From NCBI GenBank assembly GCA_903813345.2, contig CAIIXF020000007.1:39230671-39294670 (forward strand): 64,000 nucleotides of DNA. Direction: 5' to 3'. How positions within the stretch are numbered: the stretch's first letter is position 1; every line of letters begins with the position of its first letter. The translations under genes and the position numbers were made by a program. The notes under the pieces are model-generated. The model searched no databases and was not told the DNA's origin. It saw only the letters and a program-made list of their open reading frames with translations. The stretch comes from Owenia fusiformis (Eukaryota; Annelida; Polychaeta; Sabellida; Oweniidae). Below, piece after piece: positions 1-13,000 of this stretch.

Positions 1-3000
1 ACAGTTTGTCCGAATCAGTGACACCAAATTCACAAGATAGCTTAGATCACCTCGTGTCAGGGGGCAGCTCGGAACAACCATCCTCTAAAGAGGATAGTTT
101 GGGTCCAACACCTTTTACACCGCAAAATAGTTTCGTGGATGCAAATTTTGATAAGTATGCTAAAGATCATCAACTGCCAAGTTTCAACAGTGCAGAGATG
201 GTACAGAAGATTTATGAAAAGAAGTCTTCATTAGAGGAGGCGGATGATGATACTGATGCAATTGTTCCTGATTCTGCTGATAAACCTGATCCCTTTACTC
301 CTCAAAATAGCTTCACAGAGAGCCATTTTGATAAGTATGCAAAGGATCACTCCCTCCCTAGTTTCAATAGCTCGGAAATGGTTGAAAAAATCATGGAAAA
401 GAAATCAAGCTTGGGTGAGATTCATAAGGATGAAGAAGCATCATTAGAAGAAGGTCTTGTAGCCATTAGTGATGACAAACCAATGTTTTATACACCGTCA
501 AACAGTGTGAATGAACTTGCAGGAGGGAACCTAAAGGAGACTGATCTACCAAGTTTTCATAGCTCTGATATGGTTGATAAAATCATGGATAAGAGAGCAT
601 CAATGAAACATAACACAAACGATGATGTACCTCAAGAAACTAAAGCTTTTCCCTTCACTCCACAGAATAGCTTTGCCGATGGCCATTTCGATGCATTTGC
701 TAAGAAACATAATATCAGTAACATCGCACAGGCTCTTAAGGAAGAATCAATTGAGGAGAATAGGATTCTAGAAAGTGAAGAGCATCCACAGGAACCCGAA
801 GCTGATAAGTTCCCTTTCACACCTAAAAACTCCTTCACTGAAGAAAACCTCCATGGGTTTGCCAAAGAGCATAATCTTCCCAGCTTCAACAGTGCTGAGA
901 TGGTACAGAAAATAAAAGATAAAAAATCTGCCATGGGATCAAACGAAGAGCAGAATTCGGAAAATTCCGCACCAACGGAAAATTCCACTTTCCCATTCAC
1001 ACCTCAAAATAGTTTTGCTGACGATAGTCCTTTGAATCAATACTCAAAACATCTCCCTGGTATAAACATGGAAACCATTGAAGAAAGGGTCAATAAAAAG
1101 AAGAAGAAAATGGAGGATGAAGGTGAAGACGATGACGAAGATGATGAAGAGGAGGAAGAGGTGATTGAGAGTAGAAATAAGAAATATGATGATGATGATG
1201 ACCAAAATGATGGACACAATGGTGGTGGAGGACATAGTCATCATTATGACAATGAGATTGTGGGTAATATGGAGATGGATGACAATCATGGTGGAAATGA
1301 TAACAACTCTGGTCAAACTCAACCATCTGGTTCCAAAGGACATAGCAGCAAAGAAGCTGACTCTGCCCCTATGGACTCCAAGTTTGATATCCATAATGCA
1401 CCAGACCCTGGAAAATCAGATGGAAATGTTGTGGCCTTTCAACTTGCCCAGACAATGTCCCATCAGGCTGGTGAAGAACAGCTTAAGGCATCCAAACCCC
1501 CTGATGTTCTCAACCTTGATCCAAACCACTCAACCAGTGATCATATTCCTCAAATGGATGACCCTCCTGATGGTCTTAACATTGGTTTATATCCCTCAAC
1601 TACTGCCCTTACCCCGCAAATTAACAAAAACATGGCATTTGAGTTTGCCAACAGTCTAATTGAAACTGCCCTTGATACATATCAGCCCCCCATTGAGGAT
1701 TTTCTAGAAGTTGGTATAAAGCCAGGCGGATCTTCAAAAAGTCCTGCTCCAGCTCTACTTGACCTTAGTGGCCTTGACCCATTTAATAGTGAACCCATTG
1801 AGGAAAAGGCTGACCCAAGTACCATTGATCGATTTACTAGTGCGCCTGGTGGGGAAAAGGGTGACCCAAGTAGCCTTGATCCATTTACTAGTGCGCCTGG
1901 TGGGGAAAAAGCTGACTCAAGTACCTTTGATCCATTTAGTAGTGCCCCTGATGAGAAAAAGGCTGACTCTAGTACCTTTGATCCATCCAGTAGTGCCCCT
2001 GTTGAGAAAAACGCTGACCTGGGTACTCTTGGTCCATTTAGTAGTGCCCCTGAAAAGAAAAAGGCTGACTCAAGCACAATTGATCCATTTAGTAGTGCCC
2101 CTGATGTGAAAAAGGCTGACTCAACTACCTTTGATCCATTTAATAGTGGACCTGAGGGTGCCCCAACTGGTGAACAAGCTGAACTTGACAGTCTTGACCC
2201 TTTCCTTATTGCCTCGACTACAGAACACCCTGATACTAGCAAACTAGATGTTTCTAACAGTGCCCCAATTGATAATTCTGATCTAAGTAGCCTTGACCCA
2301 TTTAACAATGCCCCTAACTCTGATAGCATAGATCTTGGTAGCCTTGACCCATTCAACAAACCTCCAAGTTCTGATATGAGTAACCTTGACCCCTTTCTCA
2401 GTGGCTCCACCAATGAACAGCTCCAAGAACTAGAATCAGAGTCAAATGGTATTGCAGTTGAGACTGACTACCTCCCAGATTTAGACCCTCTGAAAGGCAC
2501 TATGGACATTGTTGGCTCTAGGAAATCTTCATTCGCAACAGGTGCTGGCCTTATTCCCGAAAGTCAAAGTTTCGACCAAGCAATTTCTGATTTGCAAGCA
2601 AAATCTCAAGCCTTTGAGATATCCTCCACTGATTTGAGTCCAGTCAGCGATGTCACTTCTAATGGTGATACAACCTCCAACAGTGAACAAAGTGTTGTTA
2701 CACCGGAGCTAATGAGCCCAATGCCTGTTGAAGCAAAGACTGCCAGCCTGGATTTAGCAGCTCTTATACCTAGTAAAGACACAGTGAATTCCAAGAGTGA
2801 AAGCTTTGATGCCAAAGGGAGTGATATTAATCCTCAAGTACTTAGCTCAGATTTAGGAAGTTTGGTTCCTAATGAGACTCCACCTGTTCCCCTCATCCCA
2901 GAGACCGCTGACGACCTCTCAGCTACAGTGAAAAGAGCAGATGATGTAGACTGCACTGTAGGCCCAATTAGGAAGTTAAGGTCCCCTTATCCTGATAGTG

Positions 3001-4088
3001 AGTCAGACCAAGAGACTAGCGCAAGTGAGGAGACTAATCCATCTATCAGTACAAGCTCAAATACAGAGGGGAGTTATCAAATCAACAGTCCAACGGATGA
3101 ATCACCAATTCTTGATACAACCCCCCATTTGTTGGATAACATATCTGAGAGGGAGGATGATTCATCCCTAGAACAGCAGGCTGATGAAAACACTGTACGC
3201 TCTCCCTCTGTTGATAGCTTTACAAACATAGCAGAAATCCCATCATCCCAGATAGTAGATACACCTGAAATGACTTTGAATACATTTGAAGAGTTGAATA
3301 AAGTGGAACATATAACTTCCACAAGAGGGGATGAAATTAAGATCAAGGAACTAGAAGTAGCCACTGAGTTGGTACAAAGTGTTATAAAAGATGCAAGTGA
3401 AATAGTCATGAAAGATGAAGAAAATCAAGCAGTAGATATAACCAAGGATGTTATTGAAAATATGAACAAAGACAGTAACATTCATCCTGGGTCTGATGCA
3501 GCTGAAAGTAATGATTTGGAAACAAACTGTGAACAGAATGATGTTGATACAAATGATGAGCAAAAAATTGAAGTTGCTAAGGGTATTGTCAAACAGGTGA
3601 TTAAAAATGCAAAAGACATTTTAGTGAATGAACAATTAATGTTGAAACAGAAAGAACCAAATAATGAAATACAAAATCATATTGAAGAAACGCAAGCAGC
3701 TAATGATGCCACAAAACAAGAAAATCAAATCCAAAATATCAGTGACTCTACCGAGGAGAAAGATGTAGCAGAAACAATAGTCAGTGAAGCTTTTAAAGAT
3801 GCTAAACAAACTATAGAAAAAGATGTCCAAAATGGAGAAAAGGACATGGGGAATGAACTAGTCAGTCAAATATTTTTAAGTGCTCAAGAACAATTAAATG
3901 GGAATGAATCGGAGCCCCCAAAAGTGCCTGAAAATGTAAATAGCTCTAATTTACTTAGCAGTCGATCAGAAGAGGTTCTTCAAGGGGTTGCCTCATCTAG
4001 TGTTGCCTCAACTAACAATGGTGCCTCTCTTCTAGATGAGTTGAAAGAGGTTGATAATGGAAAGCTAGGAGCTGCTTCAGAAAATGAA
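1..4088 (+). CDS. PRUNE2: PRUNE2-like exon 1 of window (giant exon)
   Basis: Open from the left edge; the first in-frame codon is at position 3, and no true start is visible (the frame opens on TTG). It ends at the strong donor GTAAGT (4089-4094) in phase 0, so the 120 bases of open frame beyond it are intronic. In order it encodes: six repeats of about 60-75 residues opening with FTPQNSF or a variant and mostly containing LPSFNSxEMVxKI (about 100-1110); an acidic and His/Gly-rich stretch (1105-1330); a DPF-motif cluster (1750-2410); a Ser/Thr/Pro-rich acidic region (2410-3330); and four amphipathic helices (3350-3900). It is probably largely disordered apart from the helices. No catalytic domain is visible. 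Confidence 0.85.
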
Positions 4089-7000
4089 GTAAGTGAATCT
4101 TATGTTCTTTACATCAGTGTTCATATGATTCTTATATCGAAATTCAATTTGCTTACTTGTATTTGGATAATAAGCTTAGAGAATTTCAATAATAAGCTTG
4201 AGGAATGATTAAATCATAAGCTTTGAGAGTTATTCAATAATAAGCTTGAGGAATGATTAAATAATAAGCGTTGAGAGTTATTCAGTAATAAGCTTGAAGT
4301 CGATTCAATAATAAGCTTAGAGAGTGTCTCTTTAATAAGCTTGAAGTGTGATTCAATAATAAGCATATTGAGAGTTTCAGAATAAGCCAAGAGAGTGTTT
4401 CAGGAATAAGCATAGAGTGTCAGAGTAAGCTAAGTGAGTGGTTCAGTGATAAGCATAGATAGAGTTTCAGAATAAGCATAGAGAGAATTTCAATAATGAG
4501 CATAAAGAAAATTTTAAAATAAGTCAAGTGTACAAAGCAGAATGTATGTCACAAAAACAGTTTTGACATACTTCTTTTTTATGTTTACTCTTTATTAGCA
4601 TATGCAAACTTTGTTTATGATTTAAATCATTAGTCGACATATACAGGATACAGTCAACATATATCAGATTAATGACATTTAAATGTAATATCATTTTAAA
4701 CTGAACTTTATTCATTCAAACTAAATGTATTGAAATCAAAAATATGTTTTTAATTGAAGAAGAAAAGTTACTTTTGTGTATATTAATTCAGAACTGTTAA
4801 ATGTTAACTAAAAAGTTAAGCGTGGTTAAAGGGTGTGAGTTTAGTTTACTATGAAAGGTTGAGGTAAGTGCAGATATCTGAAGAAAAGTTTATGACGCAT
4901 AATGAATAACTATTCTGTGTCTGAGTTTCAAATTTGGATATATGCTGTGATTATGAGCTAAACAATGGAGTTATGAATTGATCACTTAAAGGTATGAAAT
5001 TAGTTACTACAAATAAACCCTTATAATATAAACGGGTGAAAATCAAAATTGAGTTTCATTGCAAATAAAAAATATAGAAAAAGTGAATCATAGGGACATG
5101 TATTAAATCACTTTTCATGTCACTATACCCATCCATCCTCCGAACGCAGGGCTCCAGATTTCATCCACTACATTCCTTCCTTCTACCAGAAGAATGAGGT
5201 ACGAGTTCTGGAGGCCTGTGTTCGGAGTATTGTCACTATATCAAGAAGTGTAAGTTATGACTCAATACATGTTCGGGGGTGTTTTTCTGAGGTCTCGCTC
5301 AAAGCATTCTGTATAAATGCACTGGGCGTTCCCAGGATTTTACTAGGGGAGGTGGTACATTTACATCTAAAGAAAACCATCACCATAGTGTGCACATGAA
5401 GCCTACGTAACTTCACTTCTTTCACCAGACCACATACATGCAGTTCTTCTTTCCTCTGAGTCTCAATTGGCTCAAAGGGGGGGGGGCACTGATCAGTCAC
5501 ACCCAAGATACCCTCCCTGGGGATGCCAATGTATCTGTTACAAAATATCTCAAATTGAACATCTCACACAATTTAACTATTTGCAAGAAAAAGTATGAAA
5601 CAATCATGACTCTAGACATTTCAATATACATAATCAGACAAGTACGATTTGAAGTATTGTATTTATTTTGCAATTAATTATCAGTCAAGTGTTAATATTT
5701 ATCCAATAATTATACATTTCTAGCTACATCATATGAGTCATGAGTTAAACATGTACCTAGTTGGTATTCTGATCTTGCCTAAAATATTTATGAACAAATA
5801 TTTTAGTTGATTTTGAATATGGTTTATATTTAATCTTGTTTTATTGATGGGAATGTTGGACTTAGTTATTTTTCATTGATCATTTGATCACATCAAAACT
5901 CATCAGTCGTTTTATTCTAGGGCTTAATATATGTATATCAGAACTTATTACAGTATGATGTTTTATACGTGGGATTTGATACAAATAGAAAAATTATGAT
6001 CGTGATAGTTTATGGTTTATGGTTGTTTTGATTTGAGGTGTAGTTAAAATGTCACAAATATCTTAAGTGTCATTTAAACAGTCAGCTAGGTCTTAAATCC
6101 ATTTGTGGCCATACAAACAACTGTTACCAAGGAGTAAATCTTAACAAATGAGGCAAACGCAAATAGATAAGTCAGATCTAAATAGGTGAGGCAAACTTAA
6201 ATAGGCGAGGCAAACTTAGATTGATGAGGCAAGTTTGAATAGTTGAGGGGAAATTAAATAGGCGAGAGAAAATTGAGTAAAAACCATAAACCATTTCTGC
6301 TATAATTAAACTTCATTATCACTGTTTAAATTGAAAAAATGTCTGCACTTAAATTGCTATCAATTTATGAGAGGAACTTGTTTCCCTACCTCTTGTCTGG
6401 CTAGACAATTAACAGGAGAAATACAAAATATTCAATTTGCACATATAAGAGTTCCCCTCATTTAAACTAATAATAAATCATCAAAATATTGCACTCGTGT
6501 CCCTTTAACCCCTGAATCTAAAATAGATCATGTCTATTACTTTGGAATGTGTAGATATATGAATATAGGTATTTAGTGGTATGTATGTCTAGCTATGTTA
6601 GAGTACAGTCAATTTAGCAGTATTCAAATCATAATATTATTGATTGAAAGGATAGCTGGTAAGTACATAATATTTGAAGGTACAGATTTTTCAGCTACAC
6701 ATTTGAAGGTACAGATTTTTTCAGGTTGTGCTGTTAAGAATGATGATTTCATTTTGTACTATTCTATGCTTTTATATTTCATAATAGCGATCTATATAAG
6801 GATGGCCTTTATCAATTTTATTATTTTACTTTAATTGAGGAGTTTTGTAATCCGTGTTTTGTGAAGTCTTGCTAAGACATGTGATCTGAGTTCATCAGTG
6901 CTTCCAAATTTATATTCTCTCGTCTCGCTTGAGTTCTGCATATAAGTAAAAAACATTGGGTGCAAGGTCTGGGGAATATGGAGGGTGTGCAAGAAGGGGT

Positions 7001-10000
7001 ATCCCCGGTGCCCTAATAGTTTCACTAGTGAGCATAGCTGTGTGTGAACTCAGATCACGTGTCTTAGCAAGACTTCAGGAAATTGGCAAGAATGAGTTTG
7101 AAAGTGTGTTTAGAGAGTGGGTGAATAGGTATAAGAAGTGCATAGCTAGAGATGGACATTATGTTGAACAGCTTATTTTCATGACAATGGGACTTTGGGA
7201 CTGTTTTATATTGTATTTGTGGTATTAATAGACCTGGGAGTATGAATAAAGCTATCGGAAAGAATAAATATGTTTAGGAAAGTTGTGACGTAAACAAACT
7301 TGCCCCGCCTTTTTGTTGTTCGGGTTGCTATAGCAACCACAACTCTGGCCAATCAAATAGAAGACGCTTTAAATTTACAGAATAAAGGTAAAAAGGTTTG
7401 GGCTACACACTCTGAAAATTTTATCAAGATTGGTGCAATATTAAGAAAGATACAATATCTTTCACCTTATTTATTGAACACCCTGTATATTAATTACTAA
7501 TTAGGGGACCTATTAATTCACTTTGTTTGTGTTATGATAAAAATTAAGCATATAGAAAATGGATTAAAAATTAAGAATAAAATTGACTTGCATGGAATGA
7601 AAAATATCAATCAAGATTGTAGATTTTCAATAGGAAATTACATAAATTGACAGTGAAGTTTTAAACCTAGTTTATCAGTAGATATACAAATATCAGATAT
7701 CAGATTATGTTTACTGGGAAATAGTTTATATCCAGCTCTACTTAATACACCTGATGTTAACAATATGTAAATATTTATAACAGGAAACTGAACTTAACGA
7801 AGGCTTGTATTGCAATACATTTAAACTTGTCTAATCTGAACACATTCATGCCCAGTCAAAAGTGTTCAGAATACTGGTTGTTTACATTTTAAGGTTTCTT
7901 TAATAAAGGGAGACAATGGGAGATTATGAACTTGGGACTGAGAGGTGTTCATTTTGAGGTGTTTGGATTACAGAGGTGTTCAGATAAAAATGTTTTACTG
8001 TTTTACTTTCATGGACTTTGTTTTGTATAGCTGTTGAAGATCAGTTGATATATATTTATTTTGGGTTGTTACATATATGATTTGAATTTTTTTAAATTAA
8101 AAATACTATTTTTATTTTTAAATGTTTAATTAACTTATTACTGTTTATTCATTTCAGGAGAATGGCACTATGACGTTGATAAATTCCATGGAAACGAGCC
8201 AAGCAGACTTGGTTGCTGGTGACAACCATTCAGAAATGGTTGCCATGACATTGGAAACACAAATCAAAACTCAAACAGAAACAAAATCACAATCAGATGT
8301 TTCTAACATTGAAATTCAAAATATTGAGACGAATGATATTCCAGTTGCCACAGAAACAATTTCTGACAATGTTAGGAAAACGCCTGAAAACATATCTAGT
8401 GAAAATATAGATAAACCATTGGACAAACCAGTGTCAAATGATTTTATTGAACCAGAAGTTGCTGCAACTGTTGAACACACTGTTGAAAATATAGTTAACA
8501 AAACTGTAGAACTAGGAGTTAATGAAGTGCCTTATAAGAGTGAAAGTGCAGTGGATAATAAAGCAAGTGCAGTTGATATTATTCAAAGTGCAGTTGATAT
8601 TGAGAATAAAAGTGCAGAAACTGTTAAAGAAAGTGCATCTGAACAAGATGCCAGGACTATCTTACCAAGTGCAATAACTGTAAGTGCTTTGACTAACAGT
8701 GAAACAAACGACAGTGCTCCTCTGGAGAAAGTGCCACTTAATAGTGCCCATGCTAACATTGAAACACAAGAAAGCGCTGTAACTAAAATTGAAACACCAG
8801 AAAGTGCTGTGACTAAAAGTGAAACATCAAAAAGTGTTGTCACTAAAAATGAAACACCAGAAAGTGCTGTGACTAAAAATGAAACACCAGAAAGTACTGT
8901 GGCTAAAAAAGAAAGAGCAGATAGTGTTGTGACTAAAAAAGAAACACCAGAAAGTGCTGTGACTAAAATAGAAGCAGCAGAAAGTGCTTTGACTGAAATA
9001 GAAACACCAGAAAGTGCTGTGACTAAAATAGAAACACCAGAAAGTACTGTGACTAAAATAGAAACACCAGAAAGTGCTGTGACTAAAAATGAAACACCAG
9101 AAAGTGCTGTGACTAAAAACGAAACACCAAAAAGTGCACTTACTGAACGTGTTAAACTAGAATGTATTTCATCTGATATTGATATACCGGATAGTGGAGT
9201 TAATGATGATAACCAAACTGTGAGGCAGCATACAGTAAACAGCAAGGTTGCTATAGATGACGCTGTACTGATGTCAGCTTTGGAGGATGAATTAAAAGCC
9301 CGGGTAAGAATATAAACAGTAAAACCTGGAACACATTTGGTACCTCTAAAGAGTGTTAAGTCATTTGCTCTTTGGATTCTGAAGTGTTCCACTAACAGAG
9401 GTGTTCCACTTCTAGAGGTGTTCCACTGCTAGAGGTGTTCCACTTTACAGGTCTCACTATACACTTGTTCATTGTCATCAAGCATGACTGATCCACAAGA
9501 TTACTTTTGTGTTCCACTTCAAGATGTCTTCCAATTAACAGGATTACTTTTGATACGGATCAATGATCAATGATATGATTGCTTCAGGAAAATAACATTC
9601 AACTGGTCAAAAAGGCAATTTTTATCAGCTGTTTTAAGATACTTAAACATCCCTTTAAGCAGGGCTCTCACCAGGCTTTTAGATTGTGCCGCAACACCAA
9701 ACTCTATTTAGCTCCCTCCACACCCTATTGGCAAATCATGACTGTTTCCACGGTCTAAACTTGACTGAATATACAATAATAGCATGTAAAAAGGATAAAA
9801 CATAACATAAATATGATTTATCACGATTGAACGGTTATTCTGAAGATTTTAGCGCCACACCCTAAATATTTCCTGGTGAGAGCCCTGATACTAATAATAT
9901 TGACAAATTCAAAATGTAGAATCTGAATAGTGTAACTTTGTGCCAAACGCATCTAACGAAATGCATTTTACGCCATCTTTTTTTATGTTCAATACTTTTC

Positions 10001-13000
10001 CAAACCATTTTCATTTCACATTTTCAACAAAACAATCATTACAGATCCTATTAACATTACACGCCATCTATTTTCCCTGAGACTAGACATCTACTAGTAA
10101 ACAAAATATTCACTAATTAGAGATTAGAGCCTATCTACCATCATTTCCCAAATATACTTTAAGTGAAATGATTCAAAGTAAAACAACTTAAGACATTAAG
10201 TCAATTAGTCATGAGAGAAAGTGTTCCACTTATCCACTTTCAGGTGTGTTCCACTTCGAGGTTAAAACTACATTTTGGTATTTTTCAGGAGCGTTCTGAG
10301 ACAGTTGAGTCATATGACTCCATAGAGATGTCAGCTCATGACACTAGCCTCCCAGAAGACATTGCCATGGAGATAGGGCTGTCACCTAGCAACTCTGACA
10401 ATGAAGAAAACACTAATAATGGTGAGAATATTTTCAGAACAAATGATCCAATTATGTTATGATGCCCAATTAAATTTGGTTGTCATGGTTTTCTCCAATT
10501 AAAATATGTGTATGGTCAGATGATGATCAGATCACATATCATGTAATTTTCTCAAGAGGCCTATACTTCTATGGTTAGGAATAAAGACTAGAGAGTCTTT
10601 CCAAAAATCATACAATGCAGTGATCTCCCCAGCATGAAAGCAAGTTGGGGCAACACCCATCTGTGATTTTAAAAACAGGCTTGCACCCACCTGAAAATCC
10701 ATTTGCACCCACTTGAAAATGAGAAAAATCATGAAAAAATGGCATATTTTGACCAATCTCCATGTGAAATGTGAAAATGAGAATTTTGCACCCACCTTAG
10801 AAAAAATCCTGTGGAGATCACTGCAGTGCTTTACTTACAGTCCTAATCAATTTAATTCTTTGCCAAATAAAATTCTAATGATGAACCTGAATTTAAGTCA
10901 GCACTGTTGATTTTTTTTAAAATCCAAGTCATTATATTATTTGAACTGATTTACACTTTGGGCATTTACAACCCATTGGTATACAATTCCATTGTTTTAC
11001 CACTCTCTGGCTAAATGTGTGCTGTCTTGTGGATGTTTTACAATGTGACTTTAATAGTTACTGGGTGTTACATCTTTGTGTGCGTTGTGGTACCTCTTGC
11101 ATCATATGATGGAATAAAAAAAATATATTGAAAGATTTTGACAACTTTTATGTCACCACTTTGCTAAAGTCTCCGACATTTTGTGGACAGTGTTTGGCAG
11201 TTGGTGTTCGGCATCTGTAACAAATGGCAGGTGGTGACATTTTACATGTTAATGCCTTGTTTGAACCTTACTCTTTACTCATAATTAATATTTTAATTGT
11301 TTAAAGGCCGTTTTTAAACTTGCTATAGCAACTCTCATTAAACTATCAGGTTACAAAATTGACCAGCTTTGTGAAAATATCAAAAATACAGTTATTTTGG
11401 CTGTTCCATTAGTCTGCCTCCTATTTATACCCCATGTTTCTCTTTAACAGGTCGACCTAATACACTGAACGTGACTAGTCCAATGGGAGGCAAAAAGAAG
11501 CTGATTCCCATGGAGTTTCTACTGGATGACGAAGGATCATACAGAAGTATAAGCAAGAGCGAGGATGACTTATTAGCAGGTAGCTTAACCCTTATTACTG
11601 GCCACAATATTATTTTTCTAAATCTGACTCCAGTCAATTACAGCGAAACCTGTATTTATCCGAACACCTCTCGCATCTCCAGTTCTCCACATCTCTCAAT
11701 CGGAACACTTATAGACTCCTATTGACTCACATTCTTGAAATGGGAACACTCATAGACTCATATTGACTCACATTCTTGAAATTGGAACACTTATAGACTC
11801 ATATTGACTCACATTCTTGAAATGGGAACACTTATAGACTCATATTCACTCACATTCTTGAAATTGGGAACACCTATAGACTCATATCGACTCACATTCT
11901 TGAATTGGGAACACCTATAGACTCATATTTACTCACATTCTTGAAATGGGAACACCTATAGACTCATATTTACTCACATTCTTGAAATGGGAACACCTAT
12001 AGACTCATATTGACTCACATTCTTGAAATGGGAACACCTGTAGACTCATATTGACTCACATTCTTAAAATGGGAACATCTACTTCCTAATATAAACACAT
12101 TTGACCTGTCCCAGTGGTGTTCGGATGAAACAAGTTTTACTGTATAGTGTAACTACTTCTAAACTTTCGTATAACATATAATAACTTTCATAATATAAAA
12201 TAATTCAAAAAAGTCATTTTATTAACCTCTAATACATCATGTGAAAGCTTATTCTAAATTGACCGGTTGTAAGTTTTATAACCTACCAACATTAGAAAGC
12301 AAAAAATTATAAAGGACATGAACAATCAATAGACCTTTCTAAAAATCCTGCCACCTTTTGGTAGAAAGAAGAAGCTAGCATTTTGATGATGTCATTCACA
12401 GGGAGATATGCCAAGTACTAAAATAGTACTCATGGCATATTTGCACTAATCGAGTACTCATTTCAGTAAATATTAGTACTAAATGAGCACTTATGACATG
12501 AGTACTGATTTATTGCATGTTTTAGTACTAAATGAGTACTCATATGATGAGTGATAAAATGGCACTAATTTCATTGATTTTTAGCGCTAAATTAGTACTC
12601 ATATGATGAATGATAAAATAGTACTGATGAAATTGATTTTCAGCACTAAATGAGTACTCATATCATGAATTAGTACTAAATTAGCATTCTTGGCATGAGT
12701 GCGCTTTTGCCAGAGTGCTAATTTAGTACTAATTAAGTAATCGGCATATCTTCCTGTATAGGTAGCAGTCTGTCCCAACAAAAGTAGGATTAACTTATTG
12801 CTAATTAATACACCCACTGTCATCCTGAATCTAGTCGACAATCCACTTTCTATGTATAATTACCAGAAGGTGGCAGGTTTTTTTGGAATGGTCTATTATG
12901 TTGTGTCAAGCAGTACTTCATCATAGCGGAATTTATTATAATTTCTAAATATATGTTATATATCTTTTTTTCTCATGCTACATTCTTCAATTGATTGAAA

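Larger units (their letters stand above)
4089..8157 (+). other. PRUNE2-like intron 1
   Basis: About 4.1 kb with no gene. It holds a degenerate tandem repeat (4165-4530), an imperfect 25-nt inverted repeat at 5137-5228, a small degenerate GAGGCAAA repeat (6150-6250), a decayed mariner-like element (about 6860-7490) and a dispersed short element ending in TTTTACTG (about 7830-8005). Nothing else is recognised. Confidence 0.6.

Noticed and set aside
1044-1394. Minus-strand frames rich in Ser, His and Ile opposite the acidic stretch of the giant exon
   Set aside because: Antisense of GAT/GAA-rich coding repeats; no independent signal.
4089-4208. Extension of the giant exon to the TGA at 4206-4208
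   Set aside because: A strong GTAAGT donor at 4089 gives a phase-0 join to the next exon, and the extension runs into a tandem repeat. A retained-intron isoform cannot be excluded.
5137-5228. Possible microRNA-like hairpin (imperfect inverted repeat with GGCTCCAG and CTGGAGGCC arms)
   Set aside because: The arms are too far apart and poorly matched for a typical precursor; it is more likely a decayed element.
8583-9392. Long minus-strand open frame over exon 2
   Set aside because: Antisense shadow of the in-frame 30-bp minisatellite.
11702-12060. CRISPR-like regularly spaced repeats
   Set aside because: The 41-bp units are head-to-tail without unique spacers, in a eukaryotic intron and inside a transposon-like element.
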